Below are positions 11,756 to 23,539 of a DNA stretch of 64,000 nucleotides, piece after piece. A model generated the notes under the pieces. It was not told the origin of the DNA and ran no database searches. It was given only the letters and a program-made list of their open reading frames with translations. Both the position numbers and the translations under genes were made by a program. Numbering within the stretch: the stretch's first letter is position 1; every line of letters begins with the position of its first letter. This DNA comes from Brienomyrus brachyistius (lineage: Eukaryota; Chordata; Actinopteri; Osteoglossiformes; Mormyridae), in assembly GCF_023856365.1 (NCBI RefSeq), contig NW_026043023.1, forward strand, positions 1-64,000, read 5' to 3'.

Positions 11756-11880
11756 AAGAAATCAAAACCGAAATGCTAGGAATATGGACTTTAAGCCTTT
11801 TCTTTATGGGCGTCAATGGAGGGGAAAACGCTTGACGTAAGATGAAGTCCATATTCCTAGCATTTCGGTTTTGATTTCTT
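11756..11880. repeat. Perfect 36-bp inverted repeat with 53-bp loop
   Basis: Arm 11756-11791 (aagaaatcaaaaccgaaatg...) is the exact reverse complement of 11845-11880. Inside the loop cgtcaa and ttgacg form a second short inverted pair. Could be a foldback MITE core, a hairpin RNA precursor or a recent palindromic duplication; no target duplication identified. Confidence 0.8.
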
Positions 11881-12007
11881 CCCTGGCATGGGTGACGGGT
11901 ACACCACGTTCCCAAAGCCACGTTAGCCTCGAGCGAACTGCCCGGAGAAACCGCTCACACCAGCGCTGCAACCCGATCTCCTCCCCTTTTAAACACACAT
12001 TTCTATG

Positions 12008-12203
12008 GCGTTAAATTAGTGCCAAAAGTCGTGCGCATAAAAACAGAAAATCCATGCTCTCTACGCGCTCGCGATTGCACAGCACTCACTCACTCGCTCG
12101 CCGTTAAATTAGGGCCAAAAGTCGAACCACGCGCGTGCGTGTGCTCGAGTGCTGAAAACCCATCCCCTCTACGCGCTCGCGTCTGCACAGCACTCGCTCG
12201 CTC
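12008..12203. repeat. Two-copy 93-bp CpG-rich tandem repeat
   Basis: gttaaatt occurs at 12010 and 12103, each followed by ag.gccaaaagtcg and ending in ctctacgcgctcgcg plus (ctcg)n. CpG is unusually dense from about 11,880 to 12,220 for this AT-rich region. It may be a promoter or LTR-type segment; no gene could be attached. Confidence 0.55.
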
Positions 12204-12769
12204 GAATTTCCCGCTTCGTCTTACCGTATATAAAAGAATGGGCCAATGTACGGTAAATTGCATTGTGAATAAAATTTCTTAATACAACATCACAAAGCCA
12301 ATTTAATAAATTCAAATCCTGGGAAGAACGCTCCTCAGATATTAGTTCTCGGGTTAGTGTTAGCAGACTATAGGCGAAACCACCTTAAGTGCTATCTGTT
12401 AATGTTTATTAAATTAGCATTAAAATGGAGAGGTTTATAATATCTTTTGTCCTTGTAGCTGCTAAATACACTCATTATTAAAGCCATAAAGTTGTCTGCC
12501 TACTACATTGGAATCTCCACTGAGTAAGTGTTTTTGATGGATTTTATTTAACTTTATTATACTCTGGTCCTTAGATCTAATGTCATACTTCTTCACTTAT
12601 ATTGTTTGTGAAAAGGTTTACCACGGTCAAACAGAGCAGCCACTACATCATCATACATGAACAAGCACCTCACAAAACAAAAACATTTCATTTTCATAAT
12701 TAAAACTTTTGAATGGTAGGCCTAGTGTGTGGATCAGAGACAAGATCTTGACACCTCATTAACTATAAT

Positions 12770-13560
12770 TTGTTCTGTGAACAGCTCAGATACCACCTTC
12801 TCGAAAGTCTTCTGCATAAAATAGAAATAGGATTCAGCGCGACTCCACTAAATTTGGATTACCTGGAGTTCCTTTGTCATCAGGAGCTGTATCTTCTGCA
12901 GGCCCTGTCTAATCACATTGAAGTACCTCCTGCTATCACCCTGGCTTTGCAAGAGCTCTTTGACCTTGTGAGGGCACATCTGGAACGTCCAGCCCCATGT
13001 GTCACACAGGAAGTCGCTGCCACCAATAGACGACCCAAGATTTTGATTGAAGAACAATGTTTGAAAGAAATGCTCCATACTCAACTTCCTGTGCCTTGCA
13101 TAGCCACACTGATGGGTGTTTCAAGAAGAACAATCTTAAGAAGAATAAAAGAGTATGAGCTCTGTGTTAGGGAACTTGACAATTTGGTTTCTTCTGTCAA
13201 GAATGATCTACCAAATGCAGGCTACAGGATAGTCAATGCAGGCTGCAGTCAATGGGCTACAGGGTTCGGTGGAGAAGAGTTGCAGCCTCCATGCATAGGG
13301 TTGATTCCATGCGCATCATATAAAGGTTGTCAAGTCTTGGCTGTGTTGTACGCAGAATGTACCAGGGCCTTTGTCTCTAGTACACGTGGACACAAACCAC
13401 AAGTTGATCCGGTTTGTATTACCAGCAAATTTATTTGGAGTAAACCCTGGGTGGATTGGTGTGAGGTGGTGGTGGGGCTTTGGAGAAGATTTCCTGCCGA
13501 TCAACACTAGCAACTTATATCTATCTGTCATGGAGGTCTCGGGACTCACAGATATTCAGA
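12770..13560 (+). pseudogene. Decayed integrase-core (DDE) protein gene copy
   Basis: An intronless remnant. The first frame (12770-13240) holds a leucine-rich N-terminal region, a helix-turn-helix (IATLMGVSRRTILRRI) and EYELCVREL. Frame then shifts near 13240 to MGYRVRWRRVAASMHRVD and RLSSLGCVVRRMY, with a stop between. It shifts again near 13365 to LSLVHVDTNHKLIR, which includes the first catalytic Asp of the integrase fold. These blocks follow the order of a fish protein family with an rve-type integrase domain, probably transposon-derived. Nothing recognisable follows 13,560, so it is also 3'-truncated. Two frameshifts and a stop make it non-functional. Confidence 0.6.
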
Positions 13561-15077
13561 GACATGTGGATAGTTTACCAGTGGTTTTCAGCAGGAAATA
13601 GTTATTACTACAAATTGTCACCCCCCCCCCCCCGCCCCCCACAGAAACTGGATCTGGCTATAGTGGGAAAATCTTTTTTTTTTTTTATTTGTGAGAACTT
13701 GAAAGCAAAACAAAACTTGGAAAAAATATATGCTCATTCACCAATTTTCTAATCTGGGGTCTAAAGTGGTCAGGCTTGCAAGTGTATTTGGTTATTTGTC
13801 TATCCTAGCCTGTTGCAGTGTATATTTCCTGTATATTTTGCATGTAAAAAATGTTGTTTGTTATGTCAGTGCTTAATATTATCATGTAGTCTTCATGAAC
13901 TTTCTTCATCTTGGCCAGGGACTGCATTTGAAAAGTAGCCACTTGACTAAAATTGGCACATTTTCAGAAATGCCAGCAACAATACTGATAATGAACACCC
14001 CTCTAACTGACTCTCAGTTGGTTTAGAAAAAAGACTTTTAAGAGAAAAGAAAGCCTTCCTTTGGTTTTGCATTTTTCTCTTTTTTGTTGGCTGTGCACAA
14101 TATATTAGAAGAATACCTTACAATTATATTAGTTAAGAAATAACAGATTGCGTATATACAATATTAAGGTGATGACAACAACCCTCACTGTCTCTAGGTG
14201 CTGCTTCAGACAGGGCATTCTGCAGCAGGGACACCACCCGTCGTGCAGCATCCAGCAAATCTCCCTATCACAACAGCCCACATAACAGAATAACATTAGT
14301 GTATGATTCAGTAGGGCTAGTCCAGGTCTGGAAAGTAGTTGGGCCAGATTTTTAAACCAAGAAATTTAGCTGGGCCAGACATTTTCAGCGGCCCAGTAAG
14401 CAACAGGTAATGGCATTTTAAACAAACACAAATCAAGGTACATTATTTTAAAAAACTACAACTGAACAGAATCTGAGAGCAATATTTTTTTTCACTTCTG
14501 AAATGAGAAAAATATTTTGGTCGTATCTGACCTAGACGCATCCCAAAGAAAAAAAATGCCTATTAGATGGTAAACAGACATAAAGAAAAAGGGAAAAATC
14601 GTCTATAATCATCATCCGCTTATACTGTGGTGATCCATTTCACCCACACAGGCATGATCACCTTAGCGGTTTCCACATTATTGTCGAGGTGACTATTCAC
14701 TTTACCTCTGCTTTCTCCGACATCTTCCTGATTCTGCCGCCAACAAGGGGCTCATAGGGTGGAGACTGAGGGTGTTAAACAGACCAATCTTTTGTCACTG
14801 AATGCAACAAATAATGTATTTATCTGTCAAAAGTCCAGCACCAGGAAAAGCAACAGAGTGACAGTAGAAACTGTAATAATAATGGAAGTGCGCCGCCCTA
14901 CAGGGAAGGAGGAGTGATGGGAGTCCCGGTGGTGGCTAAGCGCGCGTGGGGAGAGGCGTCGTACTGTGAGGCTTCATGAACTTCCGATGGGGCAGTGCTG
15001 TCATACAGCGGGGAGCCTGAGAGGGGCACTGTGGCCGGGTGCGAGAGCCCTGGGTAATGAGTTGTAGAGCTGCGCAG
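13561..15077. other. No gene seen
   Basis: Holds a poly-C tract (13621-13640) and poly-T run, then AT-rich sequence. 14330-14400 has a repeated 'tgggccag' phrase of possible repeat origin. From about 14,880 GC content rises toward the solo LTR. Confidence 0.35.
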
Positions 15078-15354
15078 TGTCACGATCGGGTACAAGCAGG
15101 CAGGCGATCGTGCGGGCAAGGCGTGCAAGGAGCAAGCGGACAGGCAAAAACGGGAGTTTAATTAGGAAGCGCGGACGGGGAAACATCTCACGCATACAAA
15201 CATCAATGACAGACACTGGACTCAGGTAAGACACGGACTGAAATACACAGGACTGAGCAAATTAACTAGATACAGCTGGGTACAAATCGGGAGAAAACAC
15301 GTGGGTAATCAGGGGGCGTGGCACACAGGAGGAGCGGACGAGCCGGGCATGACA
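15078..15354 (-). mobile_element. Solo LTR of a Ty3/Gypsy-like element, 5-bp TSD
   Basis: On the minus strand it begins TGTCATGCCCGGC and ends GATCGTGACA (TG...CA ends, 277 bp) and is flanked by the direct repeat cgcag at 15073-15077 and 15355-15359. It is related to the LTR at 24328-24592 and to the partial LTR near 46,570-46,795 (shared 'gtgtgccacgccccct'). Confidence 0.85.
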
Positions 15355-15594
15355 CGCAGGAACTGAGAGCCCAAGCTGTTGGACATTCCACTGGACTAGG
15401 AGACTGGGGTGAGTGAGGAGGAGCTCATTGACCACAAACTGGGATACTGGCTGTGTGTGAGCAATGGGGTGGAGATTAAGGAAAGACGTTAAATCAGCAT
15501 GCAGTGTTGCCTGGAAACAACAACAAATATACTAGTGTCACTGTACTAAAACAATATCAAAATAATGCCTATTTTTTATTCATTTTACTTGTAG

Positions 15595-15710
15595 AGTGCA
15601 AAGTACAAAGGAAAACAAAGAGTAACTATGGCGAAATAAATCAAAGCATGTCCCAGAATGATGGGCCTGAATGGATCAGGACAGAAGAAGGCGAAAGTCC
15701 TGTTAACGAG
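15595..15710 (+). other. Exon-like segment, unassigned
   Basis: Preceded by a pyrimidine-rich acceptor (ttttacttgtag) and followed by a donor (gag|gtgag). The open phase reads VQRKTKSNYGEINQSMSQ and continues GPEWIRTEE, hydrophilic with a YGEI tyrosine motif, like a cytoplasmic-tail exon. No partner exon was found. A possible terminal piece at 15,890-15,950 ends MDRQVDELSE-stop, close to AATAAA at 15,969. Speculative. Confidence 0.25.
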
Positions 15711-15712
15711 GT

Positions 15713-17246
15713 GAGACGATGCAGACACAGGCCAGGATGTGGGTATAGGCGAGAACAAGAGGGAAGACGGGGGCCCGAGACTCAGCATGGGGACAGGTGG
15801 GGGAGGGGAGGCACGGGCTCACCTGGAGCTGCTCCCGGAGGTGCCGCTATGACTCATGGGTAACATGCCGGAATGGGACGGCACCTGTAGGCTGGACCAG
15901 TTGTCATGGGAGGGCAACATGGACAGACAGGTAGACGAGCTGTCTGAATAAGCAGCTGCAAGTATAAAACAATAAATGAAGCAGGTATGTGGTGGGCAGT
16001 GTTACAGCGTCCTTAATATGGTCAATACAGAAAAGGCATGTTATCATGTTATGTATATACTGCCTCCAGTTACTTAATGCCTAACTTTAATACATTGATT
16101 GATTTGTTCACTGCTGCAGCCTGTGTCAACTTTCCTTTCAGACAGATGTAAAGTCCATTCTGTTTTTGTTCTGTGTAGTTTTTTTTGAACAGCATATGGC
16201 TGAATTCTGTTAAACCTCAGACTGAAGAAAATTGTGTTAATTGAAAAGCAAATATCAAAAACTCAGTCTGCAGGAATGTTTTTCTAAATATTTCTGTGGA
16301 CTTTTGGAAATTTCACGAAATTCCATTGCTCCATTACATAAACACTGAGTGAGATTTCATTCCCATTACTGCAACGTATGAAGAGGATTATGACTTATTA
16401 CTTTAGGTTATCGGACTGAGTGAGTTTTGGAAATTTGCTCTTCGATAACTGAAGCAGTGCTGTGAATGCAGAGGTTATATGCGTCGCATATCAACAGAAC
16501 TGTATGTTTATGTCTTGTCTTAATTATTTTGATTAAATGTCTAACTATTCCCAATATGTGTGAACATACTTGGCCAAATAAAGCTGATTCTGATTCAGTC
16601 AGAGGGTAATCGTCGGTGTGCTGTACTATCGTGGTGACCCACACAGAGAGCTTAGGACCATGATTTCAGTGTGTGCTTGTGTGAGGGGACAGGCAGGGCG
16701 GCGGCTCACTGGGTGATGCACTCCTGTGGGTATAGGGGCTGGGATAGGGGGCGGAGCAGTTACTCCTCAAGGAGGAGTAACAGTCACAGCCGTGGGGGGA
16801 GGAGAGGGAGAGGGTGCTCCCAAACTGGGGGTGTGGGTTTGATGAAGAGCAGAGAGACCCTGAGCCTGGGATGAACCAGCTGCCTACTGAAACGAAAGCG
16901 GATAAAGACAGAAACTAGAACCTCAAACTAAACAACACAAACAACAATATCAAGTTATATTCAATCATTAAACCGTTATATATTTAATCTAAACAATAGT
17001 AATAAATATCGTTCCGATTCAAAATATCATTTACGGGTGAATCTTATGACTTGCATTGGGAAACAGGAAACGGGCCAAGCTGCAGGGCCAGTTCAAAGGC
17101 ATAGTGCGAGGCGCCCAGAAAGGGGGCGAGGTCTGGGCGGAGTCAGCTAAAGAAGAAAAAGGCCTGACCTTTTTCTGGATGCTGTGGACTGTGTTTGTGT
17201 GTGAGCTGCAGCTGCATGTTCCTTACATTTTTTTTATTAACACCAG
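15713..17246. other. No gene established
   Basis: Purine-rich stretches at 15,770-15,840 and 16,740-16,820 produce open frames without recognisable domains. AT-rich elsewhere. Confidence 0.3.
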
Positions 17247-17373
17247 CACCGTGAGGTTTGGCCTGGACTGGGTCCTGTCCTGCATGGTTGAAGACATGTT
17301 GACTGATGGTCAGCCCGTGTTCTGTTGGATCCCACAGAAAGGAAATGGGAATCCCGTTTGGATCGGATGCTGA
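17247..17373 (+). pseudogene. Truncated Ig V-like exon
   Basis: A strong acceptor (T-rich tract, aacaccag) opens a frame reading TVRFGLDWVLSCMVEDM and then DGQPVFCWIPQKGNG with a final PVWIGC. This resembles the first half of an Ig variable domain: G-D-x-V-L-S-C at the first cysteine and W-x-x-Q-K-G in strand C. It stops exactly where the large inverted duplication starts (17365), so the second half, with the Y-x-C cysteine, is missing. Probably a broken relative of NITR or another V-type receptor. Low to moderate confidence because only 41 codons remain. Confidence 0.38.
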
Positions 17374-18133
17374 CAGTTGAAAAAAAACTCATGTCTGTGT
17401 GTTATGAAAGAATATCAATAAATGTTTCCGAAAGGGGATGACTCATTTGGTAATTATTTACGGCTTATGTTATGGCTGAGAAATTTACAGTCTTTACTAA
17501 AGTCTGACTTCTTTCGAGTCACCTTTAATATAGATTGGACACTCTCTATGCTATGTACAATACTTATATAGATGGTACATGTTTACTTGCTTGCACAGAT
17601 GGTTGATTAGGTAATTAGTGTAAGTGTGTGTGTGTGTGTGTGTGTGTCCAATCGCATGTATGTCCAAGGTCCATAGTAAGTAATATACACTGATCAAGAG
17701 ATGCCTGAAAGTGGATGAAAGAGGACATTAGTGGGTGTATCACTTAGTGTAACGGGTGCAGGAAAATGAGCAGGACTGCAAGCCATATAATGACCCACTG
17801 TCCTTATCTAGCTCTTAATACAGTATGCATACAGTGATGTATCTACAATGGACAGCTACTATAAGCAGATAGCACAGTACAGGTGCTTAATCTGTATGCT
17901 ATTTCCATCCATCCATTGTCCAAACCGCTTATCCTACTGGGTCACAGGGGGTCCGGAGTCTATCCCGGAATCAATGGGCACGAGGCAGGGAAGAACCCAG
18001 GATGGGGCCAGCCCATCACAGCTCACACTCACACACCATTCACTCACACATGCACACCTACGGTAAATTTAGCTACTCCAATTAGCCTCAGCATGTTTTT
18101 GGACTGTGGGGGAAACCGGAGGAAACTAGCAGC
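17365..18133 (+). repeat. Left arm of a large inverted duplication
   Basis: From ggatgctgacagttg (17365) through a V-SINE to about 18,133 this is the reverse complement of about 19,500-20,219. The unique part alone is 541 bp here and 527 bp on the right. Small indels (TG-tract length, single substitutions) show some age. Confidence 0.9.
17906..18133 (-). mobile_element. V-SINE copy (3' part), inside inverted repeat arm
   Basis: Runs from the (TCCA)n tail complement through 'aaaccgcttatcctactggg' to a truncated core near 18,133. The junction with the arm (atgctatttcc|atcc) is the same as on the right arm, so the SINE was present before the inversion. Confidence 0.85.
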
Positions 18134-19136
18134 TTTGTGTGGTAATTGTTTGTATTAAAAATACATTGGATCAAGTCAAATTATTTTTATGAAGAATTAA
18201 CATCTAAAAGCTGCTAGTAGACCGTGGGAAAATAATTTTTCTATTTTCTTGCTGCCATCTCGTGGCCAAAAGTAGGTATTGCAATTTCCATCATATGTAA
18301 GAGGGCCTGCCCATCAGAGTAATGTACATCCTGTGACATGTATTGACTATCAAGACAAACTGAAACACGGTGTATTAGGCTGTCAATGAGTACTGGACTA
18401 GGGTGAAAAACTGCCTGATAATCTACCTATTAACTAGAAGAGTACAAACTGGAGACGGATCCCCTAATACAGAGGGATTAACGTCTGTGCCACATCCAGA
18501 ACCATTCAGTGTAGGAGTCTGGTGGTTCTACTGGATACTGACAAGTACCCAGCCCCTTTGTTCCCTCTGATAATCATCAGTCCTCCTCTGAATGCCTTCA
18601 CCACTCTATTCCTGAATAGGTACACATTTAAATATGCTAGCAAGATCAAGGTATTGGGATAACTGTTAGGTTCGCTGTTCAGAGAGTTGCAGTGAAAACC
18701 ATCATACACAGTGGCCCTTTCTGGATAAGATTACCTCCCTCTGATCTAACAGGTCAAGATCAAAGCAAGGTGCATTGCAATGTCTGACACCCAGCACACT
18801 ACAGCATATAAAATACAGGTATCCATCGCCTTCCGCATTTGGAACCAGGACCACTTGTTGCAAGTCAATTTGGGCGTATCTCAAGTTATACGAGAGAGGC
18901 AAGACATTAAGGACAGTATACACAGTACTGAAATAATAATGTACATATTAAACCACAGCACTTAATAAACAGATACTGCACTTACATTTCACAAAAAAAA
19001 AATAAAGCACAGATTGCACTAAGAAATCAAAAGATGCATGTGCTAGCAAACAGTGGGAGCTGAGGAAGAAGCAGTGGTGAAATACTTTATTGTACAGTAC
19101 AGTAAGTTTCTTTTTATAGAATGAAATAGCATACAG
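18134..19136. other. Spacer between inverted arms; no gene seen
   Basis: About 1 kb of ordinary sequence that would form the loop of the inverted repeat. No coding domain recognised. Confidence 0.4.
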
Positions 19137-19496
19137 GGGGCGGCATGGTGGTGCAGTGGTTAGCACTGTTGCCTCACACCTCTGGGACCCGGGTTCGAGT
19201 CTCTGCCTGGGTCACATGGGTGTGGAGTTTGCATGTTCTCCCCGTGTCGTCGTGGGGTTTCCTCCGGGTTACTCCGGTTTCCCCCCACAGTCCAAAAACA
19301 TGCTGAGGCTAATTGGAGTTGCTGAATTGCCCGTAGGTGTGCATGTGTGAGTGAATGGTGTGTGAGTGTGAGCTGTGATGGGCTGGCCCCCCATCCTGGG
19401 TTCTTCCCTGCCTCGTGCCCATTGATTCCGGGATAGACTCCGGACCCCCTGTGACCCAGTAGGATAAGCGGTTTGGACTAATGGATGGATGGATGG
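19137..19496 (+). mobile_element. Full-length V-SINE with 14-bp TSD
   Basis: tRNA-derived head (ggcggcatggtggtgcag, B-box-like gggttcgagtct), conserved central V domain (gagtttgcatgttctcccc), then the lineage-specific tail and (ATGG)n. The target duplication gaaatagcatacag lies at 19123-19136 and 19693-19706, outside the extra half copy that follows. Confidence 0.92.
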
Positions 19497-19692
19497 ATGC
19501 TGAGGCTAACTGGAGTTTACTAAATTGCCCGTAGGTATGCATGTATGAGTGAATAGTGTGTGAGTGTGCCCTGTGATGGGCTGGCTCCCCATCCTGGGTT
19601 GTTCCCTGCCTCGTGCCCATTGCTTCCGGGATAGGCTCCAGACCCCCCACGACCCAGTAGGATAAGCGGTTTGGACAATGGATGGATGGATG
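19497..19692 (+). mobile_element. Partial second V-SINE fused to the first
   Basis: Starts at tgctgaggctaactgg in the SINE core and runs to the (ATGG)n tail. Because the shared target duplication encloses both pieces, the pair was probably inserted as one or made by internal duplication afterwards. Confidence 0.8.
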
Positions 19693-20219
19693 GAAATAGC
19701 ATACAGATCTTATAAGCACCTGTACTGTGCTATCTGCTCATAGTAGCTGTCCATTGTAGATACATCACTGTATGCATACTGTATTAAGAGCTAGACAAGG
19801 GTCATTATATGGCTTGCAGTCCTGCTCATTTTCCTGCACGCGTTACACTAAGTGATACACCCACTAATGTCCTCTTTTATCCACTTTCGGGCATCTCTTG
19901 ATCAGTGTATATTATTTACTATGGACCTTGGACATACATGCGATTGAACACACACACACACTTACACTAATTACCTAATCATCCATCTGTGCAAGCAGGT
20001 AAACATTTACCATCTATGTAAGTATTGCACATTGCATAGAGAGTGTCCAATCTATATTAAAGGTGACTCAAAAGAAGTCAGACTTCAGTAAAGACTGTAA
20101 ATTGGCAGCCATAACATAAGCCGTAAATAATTACCAAATGAGTCATCCCCTTTCGGAAACATTTATTGATATTCTTTCATAACACACAGACATGAGTTTT
20201 TTTTCAACTGTCAGCATCC
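19500..20219 (-). repeat. Right arm of the large inverted duplication
   Basis: Reverse complement of the left arm from the SINE tail outward to caactgtcagcatcc at 20219. Confidence 0.9.
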
Positions 20220-20239
20220 TTCTCGATTGTCAGAAGCTC

Positions 20240-21255
20240 TGCGCTAGAGGGAGGTTTACTGGTCTTATACTCTTCTGGCACCTTGTGTGATTCCTGACTT
20301 GGGACATCAGTTTGGCTCCTTCTGTATGTGGTTTACATTGTATTTGTTCTTTAAAGTTGCCCCTTCAGAATTAGACAGTGTAACCAGCTTGCCACATATT
20401 GCCTGGATGACATAAGGTCCGGTAAAATCCGGTTCCGTTCTTCCTCCTTTCCGTCCCCGCTTCCTCATGTTGAACAGAAGCGCCTCATCTCCAACATGAT
20501 AAACTGTGTTTTGGTACCTCTTTTGTATTCGTTTACCACATGCCTGCTTCTGTTTTTCCTGTTACTAGGAGATGTTTTCAGCTGTTGTTGCTTATTGTCT
20601 CAACTACTTTATTTTTTTCATCAAAAAAACGTGCCGTAGCTTTTCTCATCGGGAAGAATAATTGTGGAAAGCTGAAGTGGAAAAAACATTCATAGCAAAT
20701 TATTATTATTCACAGATCATTATAAAGAGTCATTTTCTAAAAGCATTAAGAACAATGTAATTTGCTGTTTCAAGATATGTTTTTAAATAACTACTTGTCA
20801 GTCATAAGAAACTCTTCAACACACATGATCCGATCTTGCCACAAATCATTTTTAATCTCACTTTTGTTGCCAGCAGTTCAGACATTAATGGCTGTGTGTT
20901 GAGTTATTTTGAGGGGACATCAAATTTACACCATTATACAAGCTGTACACTGATTACTTTACATTCTATCAGAGTTTCATATCTTTAACGTTGTCCCTTG
21001 AAAAGATATAATAAAATATTTACAAAAATGTGTGGGGTGTACTCACTTTTGTGAGATACTGTATATTAAGGGATTGATTGTCAATAATATCAGTAATTCC
21101 TGATGTAATGTTAAAAGAATAGAGCCTGTCTCACACAGTTCTAAAACAACCTCAAAAACAGACTTACCATTTTATGTCATCATTCGTTTTCTCATCCAGG
21201 CCATTGGTTTGGGGATGATATGCAGCAGTGATCAACGGCAGAACAGGGGCTCTGA
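20240..21255 (-). pseudogene. Ty3/Gypsy-like integrase remnant, interrupted
   Basis: Minus strand: 21,250-21,175 reads ITAAYHPQTNGLDEK, the conserved integrase-core block (YHPQTNG). 20,570-20,250 reads YHVGDEALLFNMRKRGRKGG and continues DFTGPYVIQAI with GKLVTLSN, the C-terminal DNA-binding domain. Between them about 600 bp, including a Tc1-like end, has been inserted. Old and non-functional. Confidence 0.62.
20880..21064. mobile_element. Tc1-like transposon end
   Basis: Ends with ggggtgtactcacttttgtg and agatactgtata, the usual Tc1-family inverted-repeat terminus next to TA. The other end was not recognised. Confidence 0.5.
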
Positions 21256-21891
21256 ACGCAGTATGGATTAAAAAGGAATTAACCATCTCTCTCAATATAA
21301 AATTAGGATCATTTATTCTCTACAGAGGCCCCCATAGAATAGTGCATCCATCCCCTCACTCATGTTTAGACAGACGTAAGGCAACAGGCCAATGACATTC
21401 AGAACAGCAACAACATCAACAATTGTACAGCTAGTTTTAAAATTTAATAAAAAAGACAAACCAATTAGGTAATATTAATGAAATTATTAAAATGTGCAGA
21501 TTAATAGTCAGAAATAATTTGCGATTTTAAGAGCGGAAAGGATACATTAAAACTCAATTACATTTATCCCTTAATAATAAAAAAAAGGTTTTTGAATTTT
21601 ACATCATGATAAATGAGAACTATATGTGATTACTAATTACTGTTGACTAATTTCCTGTCTGGACGTTTCCCTCCTCATTGTTAAAAGTCATTATATGTCT
21701 GGGTGCCAGTCAGTGGAAGCACACAGACATGTTGGCCAGCTGTCATATTCATTCAGCACCAGCCCATCAAGTAGAGAATTCAGCACCACGGACAGTGACC
21801 TGTGTTACAATGACATCAGGTCATTGGCTCTAAATATTTTTCTAGAAATAACTAAATGGCTCTATTGTAGAAATTTCCAGCCAGAGTCTTG

Positions 21892-22890
21892 TGGTGCGTT
21901 CGTTTTTCTCTCGGAACTTGGAAATTCCAAATTGGGTGACATCACATCCAACAATCTCCCGTTCAAGCTAGCACAACTCGGAACAAACATGGCTGCCTCC
22001 ATGAATACGCTGCTGTGTTGTTGCTTTATATTTTAGCAGTTATGGAGTAAGATTATTATTTCAGACAAATAAACAAGAAACAGGAACTAGTCAAACCACA
22101 TTAAAAGCTTTATAAAGTATTTTAGTACATTCATAGCGATATTCTTTTTTCGAGATCAAACAAACTACAAACAAACCAAAAACACTAACAAGTCTGGTAA
22201 AAATCTGATATTGCATGTTAGGATACTGTTTACGGTCACAATATGGTATTCTCTAAATCGAACACGTGCAATTACATTAATAATTACTAATAATTATAAA
22301 TAATAATAATAATAAATGGGCGGTATGGTCGTGCACTGGTTAGCACTGTTGCCTCACACCTCTGGGACCCAGGTTCAAATCTCCGCCTGGGTCACATGTG
22401 TGTGGAGTTTGCATGTTCTCCCCATGTCGTCGTGGGGTTTCCTCCGGGTACTCCGGTTCCCCCCCACAGTCCAAAAACATGCTGAGGCTAATTGGACTTG
22501 CTAAATTGCCCGTAGGAATGCATGTGAGAGTGCATGGTGTGTGTGAGTGTGCCCTGCGATGGGCTGGCCCCCCATCCTGGGTTGTTCCCAGCCTCGTGCC
22601 CATTGCTTCCGGGATAGGCTCCGGACCCCCCGTGACCCAGTAGGATAAGCAGTTTGGAAAATGGATGGATGGGATAATAATAAATTTAACAAAATAAACA
22701 TTTTTAAGGATTTGTAAAATAGAATTAATGTTGAGTGTGTAAGCCGCCATGTTGAAATTACGTCACAGGGGCAACTCGGACAAGAAGATTCTGTCAGACA
22801 TTAACGTCATAAAAGAGGCGTTTCTAATGGGAAGTGATGTTTTTCGTGACGTTTTTGTCCGAGTTGGAGTGAAATAATCAAACGCAGCAT
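21892..22890. mobile_element. MITE with TIR-like ends, split by a SINE
   Basis: Left edge gtggtgcgttcgtttttctc with cggaacttgg; right edge gtccgagttggagtg followed by aaacgcagca, roughly complementary. 'aactcgga' words recur inside (21,974 and 22,774). The V-SINE at 22318-22673 is nested in it. Confidence 0.5.
22318..22673 (+). mobile_element. V-SINE, 12-bp TSD
   Basis: Complete head-to-tail copy ending atggatggatggg. Target duplication ataataataaat at 22306-22317 and 22674-22685. Confidence 0.88.
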
Positions 22891-23539
22891 GTGTTCCTAT
22901 TTGAAGAGAATATTCTATTTTTATTCTAAGGAACTACAGAAAATCAGCTCTGCATGTGATCTCCCCTTTACTGCTCGAGCAGGGCACACGCACATCAACA
23001 AGTGTCAAGGCAGCAAGTGCATGCAAACAACTTCTCAGGACGGTTACAGTATAGGACCTTCAGAAAGAGCCAGACTGCGGCGTCATTCAGAGATTCCATT
23101 GTCTAAGGCTTGCACTAAAACATTACAGCATATTTAAACAAAGTAGCATGGCACCTGTGTCAGAATCCCTCCCTGCCTTGTTCTGTTCTCTCTTTGTTGT
23201 CCCCATTTAGCCAGCACATGTCACTGGCCATCCTGACTCCTCTTTTGATTGTGGGTTTTAAGGATATCAGTGGGTCTGTGTTTTCATAATTGTCCCCCAG
23301 GCCACCATGCTGCTCAGCCCTTGATTCCAACTACAGTTGCAATCAGGTGGTTCTCAATCTACTAGGACTGTATAACAGGATTGGCCACCTGTTCTACCTT
23401 TACTCGTTCAGCCGCATTCATGAGTCTGGCCTATAGGTTATTCAAATTTTGTCCTGCCAAATTTACCGGACAGGAGGTGGACACTGCAAATGAATGTGTG
23501 AATACTCCAATACCTACATCTTTACAAGTTACCTGAAGT

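Noticed and set aside
22340..22750. 136-codon frame across the SINE
   Set aside because: The same frame appears in every V-SINE copy of either orientation; it is a by-product of the SINE sequence.
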